Assembly (NCBI GenBank): GCA_902610845.1 | Contig: CACLXJ010000004.1 | Location: forward strand, 17,962 to 81,961 | Reading direction: 5' to 3' | Source of the DNA: an uncultured Alphaproteobacteria bacterium | GTDB taxonomy: Bacteria; Pseudomonadota; Alphaproteobacteria; HIMB59; GCA-002718135 | Length of the DNA stretch: 64,000 nucleotides | Shown: piece after piece, positions 29,846 through 38,999 of the stretch | Position numbering within the stretch: position 1 is the stretch's first letter | Layout of the letters: each line of letters opens with the position of its first letter | The notes under the pieces: generated by a model | What the model was told of the DNA's origin: nothing | What the model saw: only the letters and a program-made list of their open reading frames with translations | The model's database searches: none | Translations under genes and position numbers: made by a program

Positions 29846-29971
29846 TTATCCCTGTCTTGCTTTCATTCTGGGATTTTTCTTATTAATTACATAAATCCTA
29901 CCTTTTCTACGAACGACTTTACAATCCTTATCTCTAGTTTTGGCAGTTTTTAATGAACATTTAACTTTCAT
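29846..29971 (-). CDS. rpmJ: 50S ribosomal protein L36 (too short for the ORF track)
   Basis: This 41-residue small CDS translates as [17 protein letters not shown]...[14 protein letters not shown]. The [17 protein letters not shown] core is diagnostic of L36 in the longer form typical of alphaproteobacteria, which lacks the full four-residue zinc site. It is a structural protein of the large ribosomal subunit. It converges on trxB with no spacer and is transcribed divergently from the ggt-like gene. No ribosome-binding site is visible upstream of its ATG. Confidence 0.95.
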   Translation of the reverse strand: MKVKCSLKTAKTRDKDCKVVRRKGRIYVINKKNPRMKARQG

Positions 29972-29978
29972 AAAAAGC

Positions 29979-30007
29979 GCTTTAAATTCTGGGATTTGTT
30001 TTGTCAA
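29979..30007 (-). promoter_or_regulatory. Candidate promoter for rpmJ
   Basis: On the minus strand a perfect TTGACA at 30007-30002 is followed after 17 bases by a weak TAAAGC (29984-29979). The start of transcription would fall at or next to the rpmJ ATG (29971), so the message may be leaderless. The -10 match is only three of six. Confidence 0.35.
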
Positions 30008-30028
30008 ACATATATTGTCTGAATTAAT

Positions 30029-31615
30029 ATGAGAAAGTTATCTTACCCAGGAAGATCTAATGTTTTAGCTCAAAATGGTATGGTAGCAACTTCAAATCCA
30101 TTAAGTTCCATGGTTGCTATTAATGTACTTCAAAAAGGTGGAAATGCTGTTGATGCTGCTATTGCGGCTTCAGCTGTTCAAGCTGTAGTATGTCCAAGCG
30201 CAACTGGAATCGGTGGGGATTGTTTTGCAATTATTTCGATGAATGGGAAAAAACCAATTGCTGTAAACGGGTCTGGAATTGCTCCTAAAAGAGCGAATTT
30301 ACAGTTTTATAAAGATAATAAAATAAAAAATATTGGTTTAACAAGTCCGCATTCAATCACTATTCCTGGGGCAGTTCATGCATGGTGTTCTATGCATGAA
30401 AAATTTGGAAGAATTGATTTTAATGAAGTTTTAAATGGTGCAGAAAATTTTGCTAAAAAAGGATTTCCTGTTCATGAAGTTGAAGCTATTGCATGGAAAG
30501 AAAATGAAAAAAAACTTAAAAAAAATTCTAATTCTAAAAGATTATTTTTAAATAAAAATCTAAGTTATAGTTATGGTGAAGTTTTTAAGAATATTCCTTT
30601 AGCAAATACTTTAAGAATCATCTCAAAAAATAAAATTAAAGGATTTTATCAAAGTGAAATAACTAAGGACATGGTTAAGACACTAAATAAACTTGGAGGA
30701 CTGCATACAGAAGAAGATTTCTATAATCAAAAAACGTTATTTTCAAAAACAATAACAAATTCATATAGAAATTTAAAAATTCATCAATGCCCCTTAAATA
30801 GTCCTGGATTAGTTGTTTTGATGATGATGGCAATGACTGAGAAATTAAATATCAAAAAATACCATCCTTCAAGTTTTGAAAGATATCATCTTCAAGCTGA
30901 AATTTCAAAAATATGTTTTGAGGTTAAGGAAACAATATTTGGTGATCCTAATTTTAATAATATAAATATAAAAGATTATTTAAGAAATGAATATATAAGC
31001 TCTTTATGTTCTAGAATAAATAAAAATAAAATTTATTCTTCAAAAAAAGGCTATGTAACTTCTCACCCTGAAACAATATATTTAAGTGTTGTAGATAGAG
31101 ATTTGAATTCAGTATCATTTATAAATTCAATATGTCATGGTTTTGGAAGTGGAATTACAAGTAATAAAACAGGAATTCTTTTTCAAAATAGAGGTGTAAA
31201 TTTCAGATTAGAAGATGGTCACCCCAACTCAATTGATAGTCATAAAAGACCACTTCATACAATAATCCCTGGGCTAATAACTAATAAGAATGATGAAACA
31301 CTGTATTCTTATGGAGTTATGGGAGGACAATATCAACCAATTGGTCAGTCTCATTTAATTCAAAATATAATCGACTATAACATGACAGTACAAGAAGGCT
31401 TGGATTTACCTAGAGCTTTTGCTCTAAATGGTCTCTTAAATGTTGAGAATTCATTAGATGATAAAATTGTAAAAAAATTAAAGAATATTGGTCATAAAAT
31501 TAAAATAAATAAAAATGCTATTGGCGGTGGTCAATGTATAAAAATAGATAGAAAAAATGGAGTGCTTATTGGCGGGTCAGATCCACGAAAGGATGGTATG
31601 GCAATAGGTTACTAA
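30029..31615 (+). CDS. Gamma-glutamyltransferase family protein (Ntn hydrolase)
   Basis: This 528-residue protein has the gamma-glutamyltranspeptidase fold. The N-terminal [30 protein letters not shown] and GIGGDCF are typical. The predicted self-cleavage and nucleophile threonine lies in [11 protein letters not shown], where classical enzymes have TTH; the threonine is kept but the next two residues differ. C-terminal [12 protein letters not shown] and GGGQCI...GGSDPRKDG are also present. No signal peptide is visible, so it is probably cytoplasmic. The family includes glutathione hydrolases and acylases; the substrate is uncertain. Confidence 0.85.
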   Translation: MRKLSYPGRSNVLAQNGMVATSNPLSSMVAINVLQKGGNAVDAAIAASAVQAVVCPSATGIGGDCFAIISMNGKKPIAVNGSGIAPKRANLQFYKDNKIKNIGLTSPHSITIPGAVHAWCSMHEKFGRIDFNEVLNGAENFAKKGFPVHEVEAIAWKENEKKLKKNSNSKRLFLNKNLSYSYGEVFKNIPLANTLRIISKNKIKGFYQSEITKDMVKTLNKLGGLHTEEDFYNQKTLFSKTITNSYRNLKIHQCPLNSPGLVVLMMMAMTEKLNIKKYHPSSFERYHLQAEISKICFEVKETIFGDPNFNNINIKDYLRNEYISSLCSRINKNKIYSSKKGYVTSHPETIYLSVVDRDLNSVSFINSICHGFGSGITSNKTGILFQNRGVNFRLEDGHPNSIDSHKRPLHTIIPGLITNKNDETLYSYGVMGGQYQPIGQSHLIQNIIDYNMTVQEGLDLPRAFALNGLLNVENSLDDKIVKKLKNIGHKIKINKNAIGGGQCIKIDRKNGVLIGGSDPRKDGMAIGY

Positions 31616-31616
31616 C

Positions 31617-32654
31617 CTACACTTTTCCAAAAGTGTCATTATACTGATTATTTACTCTCACAAATGTAGTACACTTACTAAGCTGCTTCAATGATGCAGC
31701 GCCAACGTATGTACAACTACTTCGTACACCTCCAAGAATATCTCTAATTGTACTATCTAGCGAATTCTTCATTTGTATTTTAACTTTTTTACCTTCAGAT
31801 GATCTATAGTTTGCAAGACCACCATAATGTTTCTCATTTGCTTCTTCAGAACTTGATCCATAAAACTCGATAAATTTACTTCCATTTTCCACAATTATAT
31901 CACCACCACCTTCCTTATGACCTGCTAACATTCCGCCAAGCATAACAAAGTCTGCACCAGCACCAAATCCTTTTGCAACATCACCAGGACAAGTACATCC
32001 TCCATCAGCGATAATATGCGCTCCTAATCCATGTGCTGCGTCAGCACATTCCATTACAGCGCTAAGTTGTGGATACCCTACTCCTGTTTGTATTCTAGTG
32101 GTACATACACTTCCAGGACCAATACCAACTTTAACAATATCCGCCCCACTTAATACTAATTCCTGAGTCATATCTGCAGTAACAACATTACCTGCAATAA
32201 TAGTTTTTTTTGGATATTTTTTTCTTACTTCTGAAACAAAATTACTAAAATTTTCTGAATAACCATTTGCAACATCAATACAGATAAATTTAAATTTTGG
32301 ATATATTTTTAAAATTGAATTTAACCTATTGTAACTGTCTTTACTTGTACCGCAACTAAGAGCGATTGAATCAAAGAAAATATTTTTTTTATAAATAGTT
32401 CCTATTTGATTAATATCATGCTGTTTTGTTAAAGCAGTCATTAGTTTGTTAGAACTTAGTTTTTTTGCAACATCTATTTCACCAACACCATCCATATTAG
32501 AGGCTATTATTGGAATTCCTTTCCATGATGATCTTGAGTGTTTAAAAATATATTTTCTATTCAAATCAACATCTTTCCTACTTTTTAAAGTACTTCTCTT
32601 TGGTCTAAAAAGGACATCTGAGTAGTCAAGTTTTATTTCTTCTTCGATTCTCAT
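31617..32654 (-). CDS. guaC: GMP reductase
   Basis: GuaC reduces GMP to IMP with NADPH, returning guanine nucleotides to the purine pool. The 345-residue barrel has the catalytic cysteine loop [45 protein letters not shown], and a C-terminal [11 protein letters not shown]. There is no CBS pair and the length suits GMP reductase rather than IMP dehydrogenase. It converges on the ggt-like gene with a one-base gap and diverges from ispA. Confidence 0.93.
   Translation of the reverse strand: MRIEEEIKLDYSDVLFRPKRSTLKSRKDVDLNRKYIFKHSRSSWKGIPIIASNMDGVGEIDVAKKLSSNKLMTALTKQHDINQIGTIYKKNIFFDSIALSCGTSKDSYNRLNSILKIYPKFKFICIDVANGYSENFSNFVSEVRKKYPKKTIIAGNVVTADMTQELVLSGADIVKVGIGPGSVCTTRIQTGVGYPQLSAVMECADAAHGLGAHIIADGGCTCPGDVAKGFGAGADFVMLGGMLAGHKEGGGDIIVENGSKFIEFYGSSSEEANEKHYGGLANYRSSEGKKVKIQMKNSLDSTIRDILGGVRSSCTYVGAASLKQLSKCTTFVRVNNQYNDTFGKV
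31619..31636. terminator. Short inverted repeat at convergent gene ends
   Basis: ACACTTT and AAAGTGT with a four-base TCCA loop form a small hairpin within the last codons of guaC, just past the ggt-like stop. It could help end transcription of the convergent pair, but it is short, AT-rich and lacks a clean U-run. Confidence 0.25.
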
Positions 32655-32716
32655 AAATACATTCGCATATTTGTATTAAATAATTTAGAAATTAAAACAA
32701 ATATAAATTGTTATCT

Positions 32717-33598
32717 ATGAACTTAAATACGTTAATAAATGCAAATAAAAGAAGGTTTGATATTAAATTTAAAAAACTTTTAAAAAATAAGCTAGACAAA
32801 TCAAGTTTATCAAATGCAATCTTTTATGGCTCTATGAACGGAGGAAAAAGAATAAGGCCATTTTTAGTAATGGAGTCTGCAAAAATAGCAAAAATTTCAT
32901 CAAATGATGCCTTTGTCATAGCCTCATGTATTGAATGTATACATTCGTACTCCTTAATTCACGATGATTTACCATCAATGGATGATGATGATTACAGAAG
33001 AGGTAAATTAAGTACTCATAAAAAATTTAATGAAGCTACTGCAATTTTAGCAGGAGATGCTTTACATGATTTAGCATTTGAATTGATCTCAGGAAATTTT
33101 AAAAATAAAAATGTTATTTCTAGATTAAATTTAATAAATTATCTTTCTTTGTGTATTGGACATAAAGGATTAGCTCTTGGTCAAGCTTTAGATTTAGAAT
33201 ATGAAAATAAAAAGTTAACTAAAAATAAAATTTTAGATATGTATTCTAGAAAAACTGGCAAGTTATTTGAATTCTCTTTTTCTGCACCTTTTATATTAAA
33301 AGATAAAAGTAAAATAGATATTCAATTTGCAAAAGATTATGGAATGTTATTTGGTTTAATATTTCAAATTATAGATGACTTAATCGATGAAATTGGAACT
33401 TTTAAGAAAATTGGAAAAACACCAGGTAAAGATGTTGAGCAAGGCAAAAGTACCTTACTAAAATTAATTGGTGAAAAACAAGTTACTGATTTATGTAATA
33501 ATAAAATTAATACTTTTATAAAAAAATATAAAAATAAAATAAGTCAAAACCCTATACTAATAGAAATGCTAGAATTTGGAATGGATCGACTAAATTAA
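32717..33598 (+). CDS. ispA: Polyprenyl synthetase, farnesyl diphosphate synthase type
   Basis: This enzyme condenses isopentenyl diphosphate with allylic diphosphates to farnesyl (or geranylgeranyl) diphosphate. The first aspartate-rich motif is DDLPSMDDDDYRRGK and the second is IIDDLIDE. NGGKRIRPFLV and KDVEQGKSTL are also family blocks. The ORF track begins with TTG at 32708; the ATG at 32717 (MNLNTLINANKRR) is preferred, giving 293 residues. Chain-length specificity is not certain from sequence. It ends in a four-base overlap with the DUF2177 gene. Confidence 0.93.
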   Translation: MNLNTLINANKRRFDIKFKKLLKNKLDKSSLSNAIFYGSMNGGKRIRPFLVMESAKIAKISSNDAFVIASCIECIHSYSLIHDDLPSMDDDDYRRGKLSTHKKFNEATAILAGDALHDLAFELISGNFKNKNVISRLNLINYLSLCIGHKGLALGQALDLEYENKKLTKNKILDMYSRKTGKLFEFSFSAPFILKDKSKIDIQFAKDYGMLFGLIFQIIDDLIDEIGTFKKIGKTPGKDVEQGKSTLLKLIGEKQVTDLCNNKINTFIKKYKNKISQNPILIEMLEFGMDRLN

Positions 33599-34005
33599 AA
33601 ATGTACTATTTTTTTTGCTAGATATAATCCAGATGTAGCTGAAACAGCTGTCAATGAACCACCCCAGACCATATCTACGAAAGTAACTGTTGGTGACCAT
33701 CCTTTTAGTACTGCCATATTTGTTAAGTTATATGTGCCATATGCAACCAAACCAAATATGAAGCCAGTGTACAATGTTTTCATTAAGTCACCAGAAACAA
33801 CACAAGGTTGAATTACAACCAATGCGATACCAAATACATATATTATGTAAAAAAGAGCAGCAGCCCACATTACAGGCTTATCAGCTAATAAATTACCTAT
33901 TAGTGGTCTATAAAAAGACTTTGTAGCGAAGCTTAACCAAATTACGTCGATTATTAAGAAAATCAGTGAAGCAATTAGCGTGGCTACTAGTAAACATTTG
34001 AACAT
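33595..34005 (-). CDS. DUF2177 family membrane protein
   Basis: This 136-residue protein has four hydrophobic segments and the DUF2177 pattern: DVIWLSFATKSFYRPLIG near the N-terminus, GLVAYGTYNLTNMAVLKGW in the middle and VDMVWGGSLTA near the end. It is an inner-membrane protein of unknown function, frequent in alphaproteobacteria. It faces ispA and overlaps its end. Confidence 0.88.
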   Translation of the reverse strand: MFKCLLVATLIASLIFLIIDVIWLSFATKSFYRPLIGNLLADKPVMWAAALFYIIYVFGIALVVIQPCVVSGDLMKTLYTGFIFGLVAYGTYNLTNMAVLKGWSPTVTFVDMVWGGSLTAVSATSGLYLAKKIVHF

Positions 34006-34059
34006 ATTTTATAGATATATCATATTATTAAATTTCAAGAATATTTATTTAAATTTCTA

Positions 34060-34134
34060 TGGTGGGTGTGACAGGGATTGAACCTGTGACCCCTGCCGTG
34101 TCGAGGCAGTGCTCTACCGCTGAGCTACACACCC
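34060..34134 (-). tRNA. tRNA-Val (GAC) with a non-standard C33
   Basis: The minus strand gives a 75-base cloverleaf with encoded CCA. The acceptor GGGUGUG pairs with CACACCC, the D arm is GCUCAGCGGUAGAGC, the anticodon stem CUGCC/GGCAG encloses loop UCGACAC, and the T arm is ACAGG-UUCAAUC-CCUGU. The anticodon is GAC (valine). The base before the anticodon is C where nearly all tRNAs have U33. Stems are otherwise perfect, so it looks functional. Confidence 0.92.
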
Positions 34135-34356
34135 AAGAAGTTTTATTTTATAAAAATATAATATTTGAAATATAATGACTTTTAAAGTTAAAGCAATAAT
34201 TGAAAAATTGTATGAAATTTTTAAATTATACTTAATTTAACCTTTTTTAATCATTAATTAAGTAAATAAATTATAAACATATTGATCAATTTTTTATTAA
34301 ATAATATTCAGAGTTTAGAATTATTCATGCAATTGAATATTAATATTAGGAGATAA
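34135..34356. other. AT-rich intergenic stretch
   Basis: About 220 bases between the tRNA-Val and the GNAT gene have no coding potential that I can recognise. It should hold the tRNA promoter (a TATAAA-like box lies near 34146-34151 on the minus strand) and that of the GNAT-led operon. AGGAGA just before 34357 is a good ribosome-binding site for the downstream gene. No hairpin, repeat or RNA motif stands out. Confidence 0.5.
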
Positions 34357-34857
34357 ATGAAGGTAAAAAAAAACAATTTTACAGAAAATGAAATCTCTAA
34401 AGCTCTAAAAATTTATAATTATTTTATTGAAAATTCATTCTCTAATTTTGAAGAAAAAAAATTAACTAAATTAAAATTTAATTTACTATTAAAAAAAATT
34501 AAAAAAAATAAATTACCATTTATTTTAGCAATTAAAGAAAATGAAGTTATTGGATTAGCCTTTGTAAATAAATTTAGAGAAAAAAGTGGATATAGATTTT
34601 CTTATGAACATTCAATCTATGTTGATCCAGATTTCATTAATAATGGTTATGGTAATAAGATACTAAGAGAACTTGTTAAAATATGTAAAAAAATTTCAAA
34701 TATTAAAAATTTGATAGCAGTGATCGGTGGAAAAAATAATTTTGCTTCAATAAAAATACATAAAAATAATGGATTTCAATATATTGGGACTATAAAGAAA
34801 GCTGGTTTTAAAAAAAATAAGTGGGTTGATTCTATTTATATGCAAAAAAGGTTATGA
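34357..34857 (+). CDS. GNAT-family N-acetyltransferase, phosphinothricin-acetyltransferase-like
   Basis: This 166-residue acetyltransferase has the GNAT core: YEHSIYVDPDFINNGYGNKIL (acetyl-CoA loop), NLIAVIGGKNNFASIKIHKNNGF and a C-terminal GFKKNKWVDSIYMQK that matches the PAT/bar-like branch. Members acetylate amino-acid-like amines such as phosphinothricin or methionine sulfoximine; here the substrate is unknown. A clear AGGAGA precedes the ATG. Its stop overlaps the start of the flavin reductase gene by four bases (ATGA), so the two are co-translated. Confidence 0.87.
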   Translation: MKVKKNNFTENEISKALKIYNYFIENSFSNFEEKKLTKLKFNLLLKKIKKNKLPFILAIKENEVIGLAFVNKFREKSGYRFSYEHSIYVDPDFINNGYGNKILRELVKICKKISNIKNLIAVIGGKNNFASIKIHKNNGFQYIGTIKKAGFKKNKWVDSIYMQKRL

Positions 34858-35318
34858 AAAAAGTAAACACTAACAATTTTAAAAATACACTTAGTAAGTT
34901 TTCAACAGGAGTTACAGTTGTATGTGTTAAAAATAATAATTCAATATATGGGAAAACTGTTAACTCATTTAATTCTTTATCTCTTAACCCTCCTATGGTT
35001 CTGTTTTCTTTAGGTAATTACTCGTCCTCAATAAAACAGTTTTCAAAAACTAAATTTTTATCAATAAATATTCTATCTAATAAACAAAAAAAATTATCTG
35101 ACAATTTTGCTTTAACTGCGCCTAATTTAGAAGATATAAAATTTATCGAAGGGAAAAATAAAACAGTAATTATACCAAACTGTATAGCAAATCTTGAATG
35201 TAAGTTAATGGATAAAATAAAAAAAGGCGACCACATAATATTTATATGTAAGATATTAGAATTACAATCTAACGATAAATTGAAACCACTTTTATATTTT
35301 AATTCAAAATATTTCTAG
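34854..35318 (+). CDS. Flavin reductase-like domain protein
   Basis: This 154-residue protein has the flavin reductase (FMN-binding split-barrel) pattern: FKNTLSKFSTGVTVVCVKN, GKTVNSFNSLSLNPPMVLFSL, FLSINILS and a C-terminal GDHIIFICKILEL. Such proteins pass electrons from NAD(P)H to FMN or FAD, often for a partner monooxygenase or halogenase. No partner is adjacent. It is coupled to the GNAT gene and followed with no gap by the peptidase gene. It could serve the distant halogenase homologue, but that is speculation. Confidence 0.83.
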   Translation: MKKVNTNNFKNTLSKFSTGVTVVCVKNNNSIYGKTVNSFNSLSLNPPMVLFSLGNYSSSIKQFSKTKFLSINILSNKQKKLSDNFALTAPNLEDIKFIEGKNKTVIIPNCIANLECKLMDKIKKGDHIIFICKILELQSNDKLKPLLYFNSKYF

Positions 35319-36608
35319 GTGTTTAGAATTTTAAGATATCTAATTTTAATTTTTATAATATCAACAGGATATTATTTGTTTATTTCTGAATACTTAAATA
35401 TAACTGAGAAAAATATTTATAAGGAAGAAATTGTAAGAAAAGAAATAGTAGAAGATAAAAAAAAAATCATTCAAGAAAAAAAAGAAGAAACTTCACCTAA
35501 TATAAAAAAAAGTATTGATAAAGTACAATTTGTTGAGAAAAAAATTGAAATTTTACAAGGTGATACTTTTGTTTCTATTTTGGAAAATCTAAACTTTAAG
35601 CAAAAAAAAATTTATGAAGTCATAAGTAAGATAGAAGATTCTTTTGATTTAAAGAAAATTAAAACTGGAGAAATTATTAGTGTTTTTGAAAATAATTATG
35701 GTGAAATAAAAAAAATTGAATTTTTTAAGAATACTGAGACTATTATCTCTGTTAATTTAGATAAAGAAATAAATTTAAATATAATAAAATTAACAAAGGC
35801 TTCATTTATTGAATCAAAAGAATATACAATTACAGAATCATTATTTTCAGATGGTATTAAAAATGGTGTTTCATCAGATATTTTAGTTAAAATTATAAGC
35901 CTTTTTAGTTTTGATCTCGATTTTCAAAGAGATATTAGGGTCAATACAGTTGTTTCAATATCCTATGAATTTGATGAAATAGTTGAAACAGGTAGACTGG
36001 AATATAACGATATTAAATATGCTTCTATAATAATTGATGGAAAACAATTAGAATATTTTAAGTTTATTACAGATGATGGTTATGTTGATTATTTTAACAG
36101 AGACGGAAAAAATGTTAAAAAATCAATTTTAAAGACACCTTTAGATGGCGCAAGAATTTCATCAAATTTTGGAATGCGTAAACATCCTATCTCTGGTTTC
36201 AACAAAATGCATAAGGGTGTTGATTTTGCTGCACCTACAGGAACACCAATTTATGCTGGAGGAAATGGAATTGTTGAATACGTTGGAAGAAATGGAGGAT
36301 ATGGAAAATATATTCGTATAAGGCATAATAATGGATATAAAACGGCGTATGCACATTTGTCAAATTATAATAAAGGTATTTCTAAAGGGGTAAGAGTTAA
36401 TCAAGGTGAAGTTATAGGCTATGTAGGTAGTACAGGAAATTCTACAGGACCTCATCTTCATTATGAAATTATTTATCAAAATAAACATATAAATCCGTTA
36501 AAACTAAAACTTCCTTCTGGAAAAATACTTGAGGGTAAGGAATTAGAAAAATTTAAAGAAGAATATAAAATAATATATGCTGATCATTTGAGCATGTTAT
36601 ACGAATAA
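35319..36608 (+). CDS. Membrane-anchored M23 (LytM) peptidase
   Basis: This 429-residue protein has one N-terminal membrane helix (ILRYLILIFIISTGYYLF), a lysine/glutamate-rich linker, a LysM/OapA-like middle (QGDTFVSILENLNF) and a C-terminal M23 domain. The zinc motifs are HKGVDF, AYAH and HLHYE. It probably cleaves peptidoglycan cross-links in the periplasm, or regulates such enzymes. It starts with GTG directly after the flavin reductase stop codon. No key residue is missing, so it is likely active. Confidence 0.92.
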   Translation: MFRILRYLILIFIISTGYYLFISEYLNITEKNIYKEEIVRKEIVEDKKKIIQEKKEETSPNIKKSIDKVQFVEKKIEILQGDTFVSILENLNFKQKKIYEVISKIEDSFDLKKIKTGEIISVFENNYGEIKKIEFFKNTETIISVNLDKEINLNIIKLTKASFIESKEYTITESLFSDGIKNGVSSDILVKIISLFSFDLDFQRDIRVNTVVSISYEFDEIVETGRLEYNDIKYASIIIDGKQLEYFKFITDDGYVDYFNRDGKNVKKSILKTPLDGARISSNFGMRKHPISGFNKMHKGVDFAAPTGTPIYAGGNGIVEYVGRNGGYGKYIRIRHNNGYKTAYAHLSNYNKGISKGVRVNQGEVIGYVGSTGNSTGPHLHYEIIYQNKHINPLKLKLPSGKILEGKELEKFKEEYKIIYADHLSMLYE

Positions 36609-37022
36609 CTACTTTGTTGATCTTGTTCTTTTTTCTTTAGATGGTTCAGCTATAAATGGAATAGATTCGATGGAATCATTTTCTACTTTATCATTATTAT
36701 TTACTTCGATGGTTTCATTATCAATATCTGAAGTTTGTTCATTTACAATACTTTGTTTTTGCTCATCAAAATTTGCGTTTTCTTCAATATTAATACCTAG
36801 CTCAACCATTATTCTGTAGTAGTGATCAGTAAATTGATAATAATATTCAGATTGAATTCTATCACCTGATCTTGATGCTTCTTTAGCAAGTTTTAAGTAC
36901 TTGTTATATTGCTGGGATACATTTCCTCTATTTCTATTATTGAAATTTTTGTATCCACCACTCTTCTTAAAACTGGGTCTTCTATTACTCTTATAAGCGG
37001 TTCTACCGTTTTTTTTATACAT
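36609..37022 (-). CDS. DUF4167 domain protein
   Basis: This 137-residue protein has a basic, asparagine- and arginine-rich N-terminus (GRTAYKSNRRPSFKKSGGYKNF) and the conserved core YNKYLKLAKEASRSGDRIQSEYYYQFTDHYYRIM, which defines DUF4167. The C-terminal third is acidic and low in complexity. The family is restricted mainly to alphaproteobacteria and sits next to prmC/prfA, as here. An RNA- or ribosome-related role is often supposed, but nothing is proven. Confidence 0.9.
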   Translation of the reverse strand: MYKKNGRTAYKSNRRPSFKKSGGYKNFNNRNRGNVSQQYNKYLKLAKEASRSGDRIQSEYYYQFTDHYYRIMVELGINIEENANFDEQKQSIVNEQTSDIDNETIEVNNNDKVENDSIESIPFIAEPSKEKRTRSTK

Positions 37023-37099
37023 ATTGTTAGGAAATTAAAAATTTTATTAAATTATTAATCTTTTTTTTTATCTATACAGTTCATTTGATTTATTTCAAC

Positions 37100-37930
37100 T
37101 TATATCTTTAAAAAACTAAGGATTCTCTCGATTCCTTGAAGATCATTAACTATTTTATTCAAATATAATCCAGAATTTTCAAATATTTCTTCACAATCTT
37201 GTCTCTGATTATTACCAATTTCACATACAAAATAAGCACTTTTATTCATTAAATTTTTTAGATTATTTGAATATTCTCTATAAAATTTCAGCCCATCATC
37301 TCCTCCAACTAAAGCTAATTTAGGCTCAAAATTTTTAACTTCTGGCTCTGCATTATTAAACTGTTCGTTTGATAGGTATGGTGGATTAGATACAATTAAA
37401 TCAAACTTGGAATTAATATTTTTAAAATCAATCATCTTAAGTTGGATTTGATTATAACAATTATGTATTTTTAAGTTTTTTTCTGCAACTTCTAATGCTT
37501 CTTTAGATATATCTATAGCTGTTATGGATGCATTTTTAAATTCCTTTGCTAGTGATATTGCGATACAGCCTGATCCGGTACCAATATCTAATATTTTTAA
37601 TTTAAGGTTTTTGTTTTTATAAATATTTAATACTTCTTCAATTATCAATTCTGTTTCAGGACGTGGATCTAAAACAAAATTATTTACATAAAAATCATTT
37701 CTCCAAAAAGGTTTATTTTTAATAATTTTAGCTATTGGTTGTCTATTAATTCTTTTTTGAAGATAAGATTTAAATTTAACGATATCAATATTGTCTACAT
37801 TAAAATTACTTAAAATAATTTCATTATTTTTTTTTGAAGCATGCTTTAGTAAAATTCTCAGATCTAAGTCTGGATTACTTATATTTTTTTGTTTTAATTT
37901 AGTTAAACTCTCTTTAATTAAATTATTCAT
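37100..37930 (-). CDS. prmC: Release factor glutamine N5-methyltransferase
   Basis: PrmC methylates the glutamine of the GGQ motif in release factors RF1 and RF2. The 276-residue sequence has a helical N-terminal domain, then the SAM-binding [15 protein letters not shown] and the substrate motif IVSNPPYLS. It overlaps the end of its target gene prfA by eight bases on the same strand, the standard bacterial arrangement. Confidence 0.95.
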   Translation of the reverse strand: MNNLIKESLTKLKQKNISNPDLDLRILLKHASKKNNEIILSNFNVDNIDIVKFKSYLQKRINRQPIAKIIKNKPFWRNDFYVNNFVLDPRPETELIIEEVLNIYKNKNLKLKILDIGTGSGCIAISLAKEFKNASITAIDISKEALEVAEKNLKIHNCYNQIQLKMIDFKNINSKFDLIVSNPPYLSNEQFNNAEPEVKNFEPKLALVGGDDGLKFYREYSNNLKNLMNKSAYFVCEIGNNQRQDCEEIFENSGLYLNKIVNDLQGIERILSFLKI

Positions 37931-38999
37931 TTTTCATATTTGCTAACTTTTTACTCTCTTCTTCAGCAATTAAAGGGTTTATCAACTCATCTATTTTACC
38001 CTCAAGTATTTCTGACAGATTGTACAATGTAAGATTTATTCTATGATCAGAAACCCTTCCTTGAGGAAAATTATAGGTTCTTATTCTTTCAGATCTATCT
38101 CCAGAACCTACTTGATTTTTTCTTTGCTCAGATCTTTCTTTGTTTTTTTCTTGTATTTGATTGTCTAGTAATCTTGATCGTAAAATCTTTAAAGCTTTTG
38201 CTTTATTTTTATGTTGAGATTTTTCATCTTGCTGAGAAACTACTATACCAGTTGGTATATGTGTTATTCTTACAGCACTATCAGTAGTGTTGACAGATTG
38301 TCCTCCTGGTCCACTTGATCTAAAAACATCAATTCTTAAATCTTTATCAAGAATTTGAATATCAACCTCTTCAGCTTCAGGTAGAACTGCTACAGTAGCA
38401 GCTGATGTATGTACTCTTCCACTACTTTCAGTTGTTGGAACCCTTTGCACTCTATGAACACCAGATTCGAATTTTAGTTTTGAAAAAACATTAAATCCTG
38501 AAATATTACAAATAGCCTCCTTTACTCCTTTTAAACCTGTTTCTGATATTGATAAAATATCAAATTTCCATGAATTTAAATCAGCATATCTCTGATACAT
38601 ATTTAATAAATCAGAAGCAAAAAGAGATGCTTCATCACCTCCAGTACCAGCTCTGATTTCTAAAATTGAATTTTTAGAGTCATTTTCATCTTTTGGTATT
38701 AGTAACTTCAATAATTCCTGTTCAAGATCTTTGATTTGATTTTTTTTTTCAATGAGTTCTGACTCAGCTATATTACTAATTTCTAAATCATTATCTTTTA
38801 CTAAGTCATTAAGATTTAATATATCTTTTTGTAAATTGTTGTATTCTTGGATTTTTTCTACAATTGGTCGGAGCTCTGAATATTCTCTGTTTAATTTAAT
38901 TAATTCATTTGAGTCAATATCATTCATATTGTTTAATGAATTTTCAATTAATTTAAATTTTTCTAAAATTATTGAAAATTGTTTATCTAGATTTATCAT
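37923..38999 (-). CDS. prfA: Peptide chain release factor 1
   Basis: RF1 ends translation at UAA and UAG. The 358-residue protein has the helical domain 1, the [18 protein letters not shown] region and the catalytic GGQ in [19 protein letters not shown], plus the C-terminal [15 protein letters not shown]. The length is normal. It lies in the minus-strand cluster lysC-rodZ-ispG-hisS-prfA-prmC and overlaps hisS by 17 bases and prmC by eight. Confidence 0.97.
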   Translation of the reverse strand: MINLDKQFSIILEKFKLIENSLNNMNDIDSNELIKLNREYSELRPIVEKIQEYNNLQKDILNLNDLVKDNDLEISNIAESELIEKKNQIKDLEQELLKLLIPKDENDSKNSILEIRAGTGGDEASLFASDLLNMYQRYADLNSWKFDILSISETGLKGVKEAICNISGFNVFSKLKFESGVHRVQRVPTTESSGRVHTSAATVAVLPEAEEVDIQILDKDLRIDVFRSSGPGGQSVNTTDSAVRITHIPTGIVVSQQDEKSQHKNKAKALKILRSRLLDNQIQEKNKERSEQRKNQVGSGDRSERIRTYNFPQGRVSDHRINLTLYNLSEILEGKIDELINPLIAEEESKKLANMKNE

